Shown here one piece after another: positions 39,536 through 50,625 of a stretch of DNA of 64,000 nucleotides. The stretch is taken from contig JAQFVV010006274.1 of the NCBI GenBank assembly GCA_028023455.1, positions 1,676,001 through 1,740,000 of the forward strand. Direction: 5' to 3'. Under the pieces are notes generated by a model. It searched no databases, had not been told where the DNA came from, and worked only from the letters and a program-made list of their open reading frames with translations. Source of the DNA: Epiperipatus broadwayi (lineage: Eukaryota; Onychophora; Udeonychophora; Euonychophora; Peripatidae). Both the position numbers and the translations under genes were made by a program. Numbering within the stretch: position 1 is the first letter of the stretch; every line of letters begins with the position of its first letter.

Positions 39536-39790
39536 TTGTCCCGATAGTGTCCAAGTTTTTTCTTCCATACAACATATTAGATAAAATAACATTCTATACA
39601 CAGCTTAGTGGAAGTAGTTATTTCCCTGGGTTAAAACATTCTTTTAACTTGTTGTCAAAGGCAGTAACATCATAATTGAACTTGAGTTGTATCTCGATAT
39701 CTAATTCCATTTCTCTTCTTATAAAACTACAAAGGTATTTAAAGTGGTTTACATTCTCAAGTTGATAACCATCCAAGCTAAAAATTAATT
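39536..39790 (-). pseudogene. LINE reverse-transcriptase C-terminal fragment
   Basis: One minus-strand frame gives, in order, LDGYQLENVNHFKYLCSF, IRREMELDIEIQLK, AFDNKLKECFN, a stop, LLPLSC, a stop, and NVILSNMLYGRKNLDT. This matches the end of non-LTR retrotransposon reverse transcriptases, where a G..LE.V..FKYLGS block is followed by an I..RI..A..AF.KL block and then a V..LLYG.E.W block. The protein copies element RNA into DNA at the insertion site. Only about 85 residues remain, two stops interrupt them, and the catalytic YADD region, which should lie upstream at higher coordinates, is not visible. The clade cannot be told from so short a piece. It is a dead 3'-end fragment. Confidence 0.75.
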
Positions 39791-39799
39791 TTATATAAT

Positions 39800-40538
39800 G
39801 CTGGTGAATTTATAGTTAATACTGTGCTGATCGCTCATGCTCATTCCTTTTATGATTAATTTTATAGTTTGTTTATTTGGGGATGATAATGGTTTCCCAT
39901 CTCATAATTCATCCCTAACGTGGAAAAGGCTATCCAATTGTGGGAACACTGTAACCCCAGATTGTCTCCTATTAACTCCAATTTTTGTATTGTTACAATA
40001 TATATATATATGCATGGATTATACTGAATTCTTTATGGAAAACAATTTTAATGTTTTTCATAGATGTAGATTTGGAAAGAATGGTTATTAGAGCAAAACA
40101 ATAAATAATTATGTGATGTTTTGTAGTAAAACTGTAAAATATTAGTAATATTAAAATTATTGTGGAATCTTCTACTAACATTGTGCCTTTTTAATATATA
40201 TATCTCAAAAATTAATTTAACCAATCAAAATTGACTTATCATGTTTACGTGGTATAATAAAATATTGCAAAAAAAGTGTTAATCATATTTTGTGTAACAA
40301 TAACAAGAAAAAAGTTGTGTCAGCCTATCTAATGAATACACGTACATGTAGAGTTGTAATCAAAAGTCAGTGTTTTGTCTCATTGCTAATCTTATGTTTA
40401 ATGTACATTTTAGCTTTTGTTTTACCGTGATCTGTAGATTTTACAATTTTATTAATTTTAGTGATATTGTATGCATAAAATTGAATAGAAGCTATCTTTT
40501 ATATGTGGCACCTGTCTTAATTACTTAACTTTTTTATG
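39800..40538. other. AT-rich spacer with unrecognised short frames
   Basis: The frame at 39837-40091 and its shadow on the other strand have no known motif. The stretch may be further LINE-derived sequence (it adjoins the fragment at 39536-39790), but nothing supports this beyond position. Confidence 0.35.
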
Positions 40539-40546
40539 TCATAGAT

Positions 40547-40855
40547 CAGGGGTCCCCAACCCTATGCCTGTGGGCACCATGGCATCCGCAGATCATTTTA
40601 CGTGTGCCCACCACTATCCGAACACGATAAAAAGTTATTTATCTGATACAAATAAATTTAATTTTTAAGATTTCTTATAATTTTTGTATTATATTGTAAT
40701 CAAATTGTGGGTCATACTATACTTTTACAGCGTAAAAGAGGGTCTATTATTAACAATATCCAACTATAAATTTACATTGAAAAAATAAATGGTGGCCGCC
40801 ACCTGGCCGGTATTATAGAATGTGCTCTTAAGTGCAAAAAGGTTGGGGACCGCTG
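40547..40855. mobile_element. 309-bp hAT MITE with perfect 8-bp duplication
   Basis: The left end is CAGGGGTCCCCAACC at 40547. The right end read on the other strand is CAGCGGTCCCCAACC (40841-40855), one mismatch in 15. The 8-bp flanks TCATAGAT at 40539-40546 and 40856-40863 are identical. This terminus with an 8-bp duplication is characteristic of hAT elements. The interior has no coding frame and is locally GC-rich beside each end. It differs at its termini from the 25.8-28.7 kb hAT, so that element did not necessarily mobilise it. Confidence 0.94.
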
Positions 40856-40863
40856 TCATAGAT

Positions 40864-43800
40864 GGTATCTTATAGGTATTTGGATTTAGAATATCTTTTA
40901 CTCTAACTGATATCATTAATCTATTGGTTTTTATTACTACTTAAAATATTGTCAATAGTTTTTTCTTTCTCCTTTTTCCTCACATCTTCACAATCTTTGA
41001 TAATCTTAGGCACTGAAATATTGAAAGTATTTGGTGAGTTTTAACTGAAGTTGTAGTTTTAGTAAGCTTTAGCATTTAATTTAAATACAATTTATTTAAA
41101 GGATTTAGTTATATTAGAAAATGTTAGGTTAGCAGATGGAAAGAACCTAGTGTCTGTGTGGTCAGAAGCTATTCATATTTTATATTTGTAGTGAGTGCAT
41201 TGAGCTACTGCATGCTTAAATAGACAAAGTTATTCTATTCATCATTTCTCTAATGGATTATGAATTAATACTTAAGATAGTTTCTAACTTTTCGTTATGG
41301 TTTTTTTTTGTATGTCATATTATTTTATTTTTGTATTTGATATTATTTTTATTATTCTGATCATTGATAATCTCCATAGTATCATTTGCTTTGAATCTTT
41401 TATTTTTGTCTTTAGCAACATTAAATCCAACTAATAATTCCTTTTTCCTCAGAGCCTTAAAGCGTTAATTTGTTAATTGCAAGGCTGCCTTTGGTCACTG
41501 ATGTATCACTTTTAGGATTGTTTTTAATATTGAATGCAATATTATCATATTGTTATTTTTGTATGATTTTTTTTTTACTTGCTCATTCCATTACTAGTTA
41601 GAATTTATCTTTTTTTTTTTTTTTTTGCTAAACTCTTGGAAAAAACAATAGTTGATAGAGTGAAAATAGTGATGGATTAATTTACAAAATAGGAAAAATA
41701 AAACTGATAATCAAGTTGCCACTATCTTTTCTAAATATATTATCTATCAAAAAATATTTGCTTTTTTTTTTTTAATAAAAAGGGTTTTCTCCCCCAATTT
41801 ATTATTATTATTTACATATATATAATTATTTTATTTACTAATGAGATATTGTGTTTTTAATAAAATACTTTGTTCTGGTTATTTTAATTGGCTTTCTTAA
41901 ATGATATTTATTTAGCCCCTATATACAAATGTATATTGAAGAAACTGGAACTGTTGAATTCTCTACGGGTTTTTTTTATTTTTTATAAAGAACTTATTAG
42001 CATCTTATTCAGTCCTTTTTTTTTCTTTTTAAGGCAGGTTCCAAGACTTTTTGCATGAGGTATGTACATCACTGAGCCATAAGTTCAGTCAGTTTTGTAA
42101 TTCTAAAGTTTTTTAGCAATAAATATTGTAATCAAGCTATAAATAGAACCCTCATTAATGTAGCTTTATAAAATTATAGAATAGTACATAGAATAAGTTT
42201 AATAATCTTGTGAATCTTTTTTTATTATCTCATTAATTAGTAATATTGCATGGTTCAGATAGTGTTACGTCTGAAATTGGTAATACTGGGTTTCTAAAAA
42301 TAATAGTCAATTCTGATTTCAAATGATATATCTGATAAGAATTAATTGTATAAAAAGATAATGATTTTATTCATTACATTTGGTTAAATCATTTTCATGT
42401 AAAGGATTTATGTATCTTATTACTATTTATAGATAGGCTGTCAATGTAGCATTATTATTTTTTTAACTCTACACTGTCAGCAGCACTCTACATGAATAAT
42501 CAATGGACTTAAGATAATAGTTCACTAAATTTTAAAGGACTATTTTTTTTTAAGGAGTATTGGGTTGTTTATATCCATCCAGTAACCACTTTTATAATAT
42601 TCAAATTAATGTCTTGAAATTGAAAGTTTTAGTATCCAAAAATTGATTATAATATCTGGTGCATAGTGATTATTTGTGCTTTGATAAATGCTTTTAGAGT
42701 AGTCTGATATTGTGTAGGTTTATACAAATCTCTGCAAAATGTTTAATATAAGCCTAGGAGAATCATATGATGCCATGTTTTTGGCTAATACCATAAGATA
42801 TAATTAAAGTTACTAAATTTGTATTGGTTGACCTAATATCAGATCTATTTGCTAGGCAATTAGCTTGTCTTGATTTTAATTTTTTAAAATGTTGAATTTT
42901 TTAATGCATTAGTTTGAGTAGCATAAAATAATTAAAAGATAATTACTAGATCGATATATGCAACAAGTGCTCTCTCTTCATTCATAAAAGGATCTATTAG
43001 AGCTACCATCTGTTATCTAGTGATTATTCTTATTTGTATAGATCACTTTAAATTAGAAAAATGAATTGCTATTGTGGCTAGAGGAATCATATGATGCTTT
43101 GTTTTTGGTACTTTCTTTTGAAATCATAATAAAAATTGTAATATTCAAAAGAATTTATTCATTTTGGAATTCTTTTAAACTATCTGTTTTGAATGCCTTT
43201 TTTTTTTTTTTAAAAAAAAAAATGTGAATGAACAGTTTATTGGGAGAAGTAATAAGCTAAATTTGAATAGCATCATCTAAAGTTGTTTAGATTTAATGTT
43301 ATCTTAACATGCTTATGCGTGTACATTTTTAAAATCATATTAATGTAGTAACGATATAAATGTTGCTTAAAACATTGTAAAGTTAGAATTTATATATATA
43401 TGATATTGGCAACATTTTTTATTGTAATGAGTAATGTTGAATATTTAATTTAAACTTTATCTGATTATTATAGGAATGGATTAGAAGTTTTTAATTTAGC
43501 TAGTTATTCAATTAAATGAGCCTAGATGGAGTCCATGGAGATTTTTCAAAGTTAAAATAAAGAGATTAATAATAATAATAATAAAAATTAAAAAAAAATT
43601 TAGTAAGCTTTATTTTTAAATTCAATTCAATTTATTTGTAAATAACAGCTTAGTAGCCACAAGTATTTACAGTAATAATACAATAATATATATTTAAATA
43701 TTTTCGTTCATAAAAGCGACAAATTGTTTTAAATTTTTAAATACCTAAATTTGTATAATGGAAAGATATCATTATTAATAAATTATTAACTACTACAGCC

Positions 43801-44411
43801 TATAAATAATCAATTGAGAATATAGGGGAGGGAAATCACTTGTCTATAAATAAATTATGCAAATAATATTAGGCTATAAAATAAAAAAAATATATTAAGT
43901 TGAAGCTTGAGAAATTATTAGGAAAAAAATATTTCAAGCTGGAAGATATGAAACAAAAACAAAAAATGTATAATAGATATATTAAAGAACTTGAAAACAG
44001 CTGGAGAAAATTTTAAATTGCTACAACAAAAATAGAATTATTATTACAAATATTTCTAAATCTTGGTGAGTTATCATTAAAGAAATAAACTCACTCAAAG
44101 ATATAAAAACCGGAGAGATAGAAAATGAATATCTGAAAGTAGTCAGATCATTTTTAGCAATTTATTTAATCATTGTTTAAGTTAAAAATGAGATGTATTC
44201 TCAAAGTACAGTTATAAATAATACATAGCTACTATATAAGAAGAGTCTCATAACATTTTGGCTAATACCTTCATCTACTATGTTCTAAGTAGAACTTGGA
44301 AATTCTTTCCAGAAGATGAGAATTTTTCAAGCAAGTGATTTTTTCCATTAATCATTTCATAGCTAGCTCTGTTAGCTATTTATCAATAATTGAATATTTA
44401 GATTTTCATAG
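40864..44411. other. AT-rich intergenic sequence
   Basis: No gene is visible. A diverged direct repeat of about 75 bp lies at 42755-42835 and 43078-43150. T runs occur at 41610-41627 and 41762-41774. Confidence 0.45.
42753..43150. repeat. Diverged direct repeat pair, ~325-bp spacing
   Basis: AGGAGAATCATATGATGCCA (42755) and AGAGGAATCATATGATGCTT (43079) begin segments that both continue into GTTTTTGG and an A/T-rich tail of about 60 bases. They may be two remnants of one element family or a local duplication. Confidence 0.5.
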
Positions 44412-45302
44412 TGTAACAGGATGGTATATGGGAAAGAAAAATATGTGAACCTGGGATGATGGAATATCATCATCAACCCCAAGTAAATTAAATACAAAAT
44501 GAAATATCAATAATTTACAAAAGTATATATAAGGATAAAATATTTTATAAGAGCATGAGATTAGGAGAATCTCTGTGAGATCATTGATAGATCAGAAGAG
44601 CAATTAAAAACATAACTAACCATCAACCAGCATTATAAAGTAAAAGTAAGTATAAGTAATACTCAAAATACCATTCATTGTCATGAATGATCAACAATTA
44701 AAATAAATCAGTATAAATGAATACCATCTTGTGGCTGGATTTGAATGATAAAAAAATATAAATCAACAGTTAACCTTGTGATCTGGATCGGAAATGGGTC
44801 TTCTGTAAACCAGGCTAACTATTGACCCTTTGCCAGCTTGGGCAATTATTTAACCATTAATTTTGATGCACCACTTAGGTACTAATTCATTAGAATACAC
44901 AATAATCAGAAAATCTAAACAATAATGCTGGGATACATAAACTTGCTGATCATCCTCAATGCTCTGGCCACTTCTTTTGGCCAACTATAAACTTAAATTT
45001 TTAATGAGACTAAACTAAAATTAAAGATAGCGCATGGACTTTAAAGAGTATTTTCTTTTGCGCCAACCAGGATGATGATGATTGATCATTGCTGGATGCC
45101 CCAAAAGCACTAATATACATCCCCATTTATATATTCACCCTGTGCACAAATCTAGCTCAGAGAACATAAGCTCTATTACTGTGACCAAGAGATGATGGAA
45201 TACAATTTTTAACAATTGAAATACAAATTTATTAACATAATAAAAATAAAAATGTTAAAGTCTCTAGAATTAAGTTAGACATATAAGCCCTCTGACTTTG
45301 AT
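44412..45302. mobile_element. Second copy of the composite-element left arm
   Basis: It begins TGTAACAGGATGG, a diverged form of the 9579 terminus, and stays collinear with 9579-10440 through the tRNA-like segment (44785-44827) and GCGCCAACCAGGATGATG (45060) to CTCTGACTTTGA (45290-45301). After that similarity stops abruptly. The right arm is absent, so this is a truncated copy or a separable module. Confidence 0.78.
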
Positions 45303-45555
45303 TTATATGATTAATACATTAGGTTTACTTAAAATCCACTCAGCACACAGGCATGTGGTTTGATACAAAATGGATATGTTTGAATTGACATTTAATTAAA
45401 AAATAATCAAAATTTTACATATAAGTGTCTATCTGACACATATTGTCATTTACAATACAATTGACATACATGTGTGTGCGTGAAATTTCTGAAAATATTT
45501 AACTTGTTTTATAATAATATGTGATTAAGCTTTTAAATTATATTTTAAATAATAT

Positions 45556-47740
45556 AATGTAATGGGAACATACGACGTTACATTATTTTTTTTATTATTA
45601 AACATGAGAAAATAAAAATTCGCAAATAAAACTTCTTTTTTAAGAATTAAAAATTGAAAATTAAAATTCTATACTAAACTCATATATATATAAAATCGCA
45701 CAGATGAGAAATTAAAAAAAAGAAACTTTATAAAAAAAAGAAAAAGTATTTTAAAACTAAATTGTCAGTAAAGATTTAAAGATAAAAATATATCTAAGTT
45801 TGTACAAAACAAATTAATTAATGTTATTGAAAAAAAATGGAAATGATTATTTTAATTAGTCCAAGTGAACTAGCCCTTGGGCATTTAAATGTATAAGCAA
45901 TGGTCAGATAGGAAAACAATAGAAACTAATAGCCAATGAAAGAAATCCATCAGGAAATCGGACCTCAATGGAAGGATCATCATCATCGATGACGTAATGT
46001 CCATTGGATCCGAAAGTTACATATAAAAGAAAAAGTTTGGAAATAAATTTTTTAAGTGAGTGAAGAAAATTTAAGAGAAGACTGAGATGTGTCAAGTCAG
46101 AGAGTTGGAGGTGAAGGGATTGAAAGATGCACTTTCAATTCTTTCAGTGATTATAAAAAAAAAAAGAAGAGAAATGAAACATCATTTTTTCTATACTGAG
46201 GACCACAGGATCATCAAGAGATTTAACGCTGGATTCCAAATGGCACACAACAGATAAAGAGGAATGTTTTAAAAATCGTAAGAACTTTATGAACATTTTG
46301 AAAACACTAAGAATTCTAAAATATAAACTTTCCCAGTATTTAATTTATAGAAATAGAATCCTATCTGACCAACTTAATATATTAATAAGTAATTTTATTT
46401 GATGTATTTCTTTTTTTAAAATCATTTCCATTTTTTTTTTTTTTTGTTCTTTTAAGTTTTTATTATGATTTTTGTTTTTTGTTAAATTAATATTATATAA
46501 ATGTTAAACTTAAGTCGGGCATGAATGGCTATATAGATTTGTAAAGTTTTATTAGGGGAGGGTAATCTTAGGTTATTCATTTCGTAGTTGAATTGGGTCA
46601 ATGGATTGGATATATTGGTGTAATTAGTAGATGTAGTATGAGGTTCGCTATGTGCAGAATCAAATTATATGCCGCACAACCCCTTTTGCCTATGGAATGC
46701 GATCATAAGTCGGCAAAAATGACCGCAGTCCTTTCCTATGGAGTATTTTTTTATTGCTCTTTTCATCAGATAGATATAGTATTCATATCTGGATGAGAGT
46801 CAATTTCTTTTCTTAACCCTGCTGCTCAGATGTACATCCCTGACAGTATGATATTGCGTGTTGTCGTATTCATATTACGTTGAATACATCGATATAGCAG
46901 ATGGATTGATGTTGGTTTAACTGCGAACTTTTGGCCTAAGGTTAAATAAGGGATAAAATTTTTTTTTTCAAATGCAATCTATGTAGTCTATTCATACTCG
47001 ACACTCTAAATAAAAATGCATTAAATTTAAGTTGGGTATAGACACTTGCATGGATTCGTTATCGGTTAATTATGTTTTTGGTTTTCATATTTGATCAAAA
47101 TATATAGACATTCGGTAAATACTGATACCTTATGGTGAGTATCTAAGATGTATTTATTCGGATGTCTTTTAAGTTATTGGTGTCAATGTGGCATCTTATG
47201 ATGAATGCCATTGGGTTTCTTATAAATTTCCCTCTGCAATTCCATCAATGACTTTATATTTTGATCATTTATGTTTATTTTGAAATGTTTTTAACCGTGT
47301 AATCTATGTAACCGATCTATACTCAACATTATAAAACAAACTTTTATAAATCCATCTGTGCGAACTTATAAAAATCAAAATGTAAATTAAAATCTAAAAT
47401 AAAAGTTAAAAATGTAGTTAAATGCTAAAGTAAACATACTAAAATAATAATGCTAAATTTTATATATATGTGCGTAAATAAATGTTTGTGTGTTAATTAC
47501 TGGCAGTGGCTTATTTTATTTCTTTTTTAAAAAATATTCTTAGATAAGAATTTATAAAATATAAATCTCTGCTGTTCCACTGAGCTAGTGACATGGGCTA
47601 ATGGTCAAATTCAACATTTATAAAATAATTTTTTTTTAACTTATGTATCTGCCTATTATATAAATTATCTAGGTTCTAAGTAGCCTAGTTGTGCCCTTGT
47701 AGTGCAGTTATGTTAAGTCCCTAAATCCGGACTGTTATAA
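45556..47740. repeat. 2.2-kb direct duplication, unit 1
   Basis: Unit 1 starts near ATGTAATGGGAACATACGA (45557) and ends near GTAGTGCAGTTATGTTAAG (about 47699-47717) or slightly beyond. It repeats at 48434-50625 with a spacing of about 2884 bp and very few differences. The frames at 45904-46095 (minus) and 46593-46796 (plus) have counterparts in unit 2, but their amino acids change freely between the units, so protein coding is not supported. No terminal inverted repeat, primer-binding site or known domain was found. Confidence 0.85.
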
Positions 47741-48433
47741 TTGGCTTCCCAACTGAGCCGATCTTTGATAAACCATGAGGGCCCTGAGTAAATTTCTTTT
47801 TTCAAAATGAAATATTTTTATCTGTTTACATAAAGTCGTATACTTTAAATCTTATAAAAGCACTGCCAGAAAGAAATTGCACATATATTAAATACGAGAA
47901 AGTATAAATAATTTTAAATTGTACTTTGTTAAAAAGAAAGTCAAAAGGTTGCAATTAATATGTTTTTTGTTTTTTTTGTTAATATATATTATGCTTTAAC
48001 GTGTATAGGTGCGCACAGCCACAATATTTATGATTGAAATGTGGTACCTTATGATGAGTACCTTTGGGAATTACATCAGTGTAACCCTATGTATGTATTT
48101 CAATCAGTCATAAATAAGTTGGTGGTATTATAATTGTGCTGCAAATATACACGTATAAACCCATTATTTCTTAAAACATATTTACCTCAATGCAACCTTC
48201 TTAAATAAATAATTTATAAAATTTGCTTGTCATGCCATGTGTAAAAATAAAATGTATAAAAAAATGGACCTCTTGGAGGGAGGAGGTGTAAATGTGGATG
48301 GTCCTTAGAAAAACGATAGTAAACATTTTTTTTTGTATATAGTCTTTATACTAACCAAATGTATTGTAAATTTTCATTAATCGTGTACCGTAATTACTAA
48401 CCCTAAGTAAAATATTTTTTTAAGCAAGTTTAC
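47741..48433. other. Spacer between the two 2.2-kb units
   Basis: About 690 bp without similarity to either unit and without a coding frame. The bases before unit 2 are not purine-rich, and I see no tRNA-complementary site after unit 1, which argues against an LTR-internal region. Confidence 0.5.
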
Positions 48434-50625
48434 TGATATGTAATGGGCACATACGATGTTACATTATTTTTTTTTAATATTAAACATGAAAAAAATATAA
48501 GTTCACAAATAAAACTTCTTTTTTAAGAATTAAAAATTGAAAATTAAAATTCTATACTAAACTCCTATATATATAAAATTGCACAGATGAGAAATTAAAA
48601 AAAGGAACTTTATTAAAAAATAAAGAAAAAGTATTTTAAAACTAAATTGTCAGTAAAGATTTAAAGATAAAAATATATCTAAGTTTGTACAAAACAAATT
48701 AATTAATGTTATTGAAAAAATGAAAATGATTATTTTAATTAGTCCAAGTGAACTAGACCTTGGGCATTTAAATGTATAAGCAATGGTCAGATAGGAAAAC
48801 AATAGAAACTAATAGCCAATGAAAGAAATCCATCGGAAAATTGGACCTCAGTGGAAGGATCATCATCACCGATGATGTAATGTCCATTGGATCTGAAAGT
48901 TACATATAAAAAAAAGTTTGGAAATAAATTTTTTAAGTGAGTGAAGAAAATTTAAGAGAAGACTGAGATGTGTCAAGTCAGAGAGTTGGAGTTGAAGGGA
49001 TTGAAAGAAGCACTTTCAATTCTTTCAGTGGTTATTAAAAAAAAAGAAAGAGAAATTAAACATAGTTTTTTCTATACTGAGGACCACAGGATCATCGGGG
49101 AATTTAATGCTGGATTCCAAATGGCATGCAATGGATAAAGAGGAACATTTTAAAAATCGTAAAAACTTTATGAACATTTTGAAAACACTAAGAACTCTAA
49201 AATATAAACTTTCCCAGTATTTAATTTATAGAAATAGAATCCTATCTGACCAACTTAATTTATTAATAAGTAATTTTATTTGATGTATTTTTTTTTAAAA
49301 AATCATTTCCATTTATTTTTTTTTTTTTTGTTCTTTTAAGTTTTTATTATGATTTTTGTTTTTTGTTAAATTAATATTATATAAATGTTAAACTTAAGTC
49401 GGGCATGAATGGCTATATAGATTTGTAAAGTTTTATTAGGGGAGGGTAATCTTAGGTTATTTATTTCATAGTTGAATTGGCTCAATGTTTTGGATATATT
49501 GGTGTAAGTAGTAGATGTAGTATGAGGTTCGCTACATGCAGAATCATATTATATGCTGCACACCCCCTTTTGCCTATTGAATGTGATCATATATCAGCAA
49601 AAATGAGAGCAGTCCTTTCCTATGGAGTTTTTTTATTGCTCTTCTCATCAGATAGATGTAGTATTCCTATCTGGACAAGAGTCAATTTGTTCTATTAACC
49701 CTTCTGCTCAGATTTACATTCCTGTTAGTAATGTATTGCGTGTTGTCATATTCATATTACATTGAATACATCGATATATCAGATGCATTGATGTTTGTTT
49801 AACTCTGAACTTTAAGCCTAAGGTTAAATAAGGGATAAATATTTTCTTTTCAAATGCAATCTATGTAGTCTATTCATACTCTACACTCTAAATGAAAATG
49901 CATTAAATTTAAGTTGGGTATAGACGCTTGCATTGATTCATTATCAGTTAATTATGTTTTGGTTTTCATATTTGATCAAAATATATAGACATTCGGCAAA
50001 TACTGATACCTTATGGTGAGTATCTAAGATGTATTTATTCGGATGTCTTTTCAGTTATTGGTGTCAATTCAGCATCTTATGATGAATGTCATTGGGTTTC
50101 TTATATATTTCCCTCTGAAATTCCATCAATAACTTTATATTTTGATCGTTTATGTTTATTTTGAAATGTTTTTAACCGTGTAATCTATGTAACCGATCTA
50201 TACTCAACATTATAAAACAAACTTTTATAAATCCATCTGTGTGAACTTATAAAAATAAAAATGGAAATTAAAATCTAAAATAAAACTTAAAAATATAGTT
50301 AAATGCTAAAGTAAACATACTAAAATAATAATGCTAAATTTTATATATATGTGTGTAAATAAATGTTTGTGTGTTAATTACTGGCAGAGGCTTATTTTAT
50401 TTCTTTTTTAAAATATATTCTTAGATAAGAATTTATAATATATAAATATCTGCTGTTCCACTGAGCTAGTGACAATGGGCTAATGGTGAAATTCAAAATA
50501 TATAAAATAAATTTTTTTTTTTCAACTTATGTATCTGCCTACTATATAAATTTTTTAGGTTCTAAGTAGCCTAGTAGCGCCCTCGTAGTGCAGATATGTT
50601 AAGCTCCCACACCGTACATTATAAT
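48434..50625. repeat. 2.2-kb direct duplication, unit 2
   Basis: It starts near ATATGTAATGGGCACATACG and ends near GTAGTGCAGATATGTTAAG (about 50586-50604). It matches unit 1 throughout, including the T-rich tract near 49260-49330 and the word GGGCATGAATGGCTATATAG (49401, against 46517 in unit 1). The plus frame at 49477-49698 corresponds to 46593-46796 but has a different reading at its end. Confidence 0.85.

Noticed and set aside
45556-50625. The 2.2-kb pair as LTRs of one retrotransposon
   Set aside because: There is no primer-binding site after unit 1, no polypurine tract before unit 2, and no gag or pol between them. It is kept as a direct duplication.
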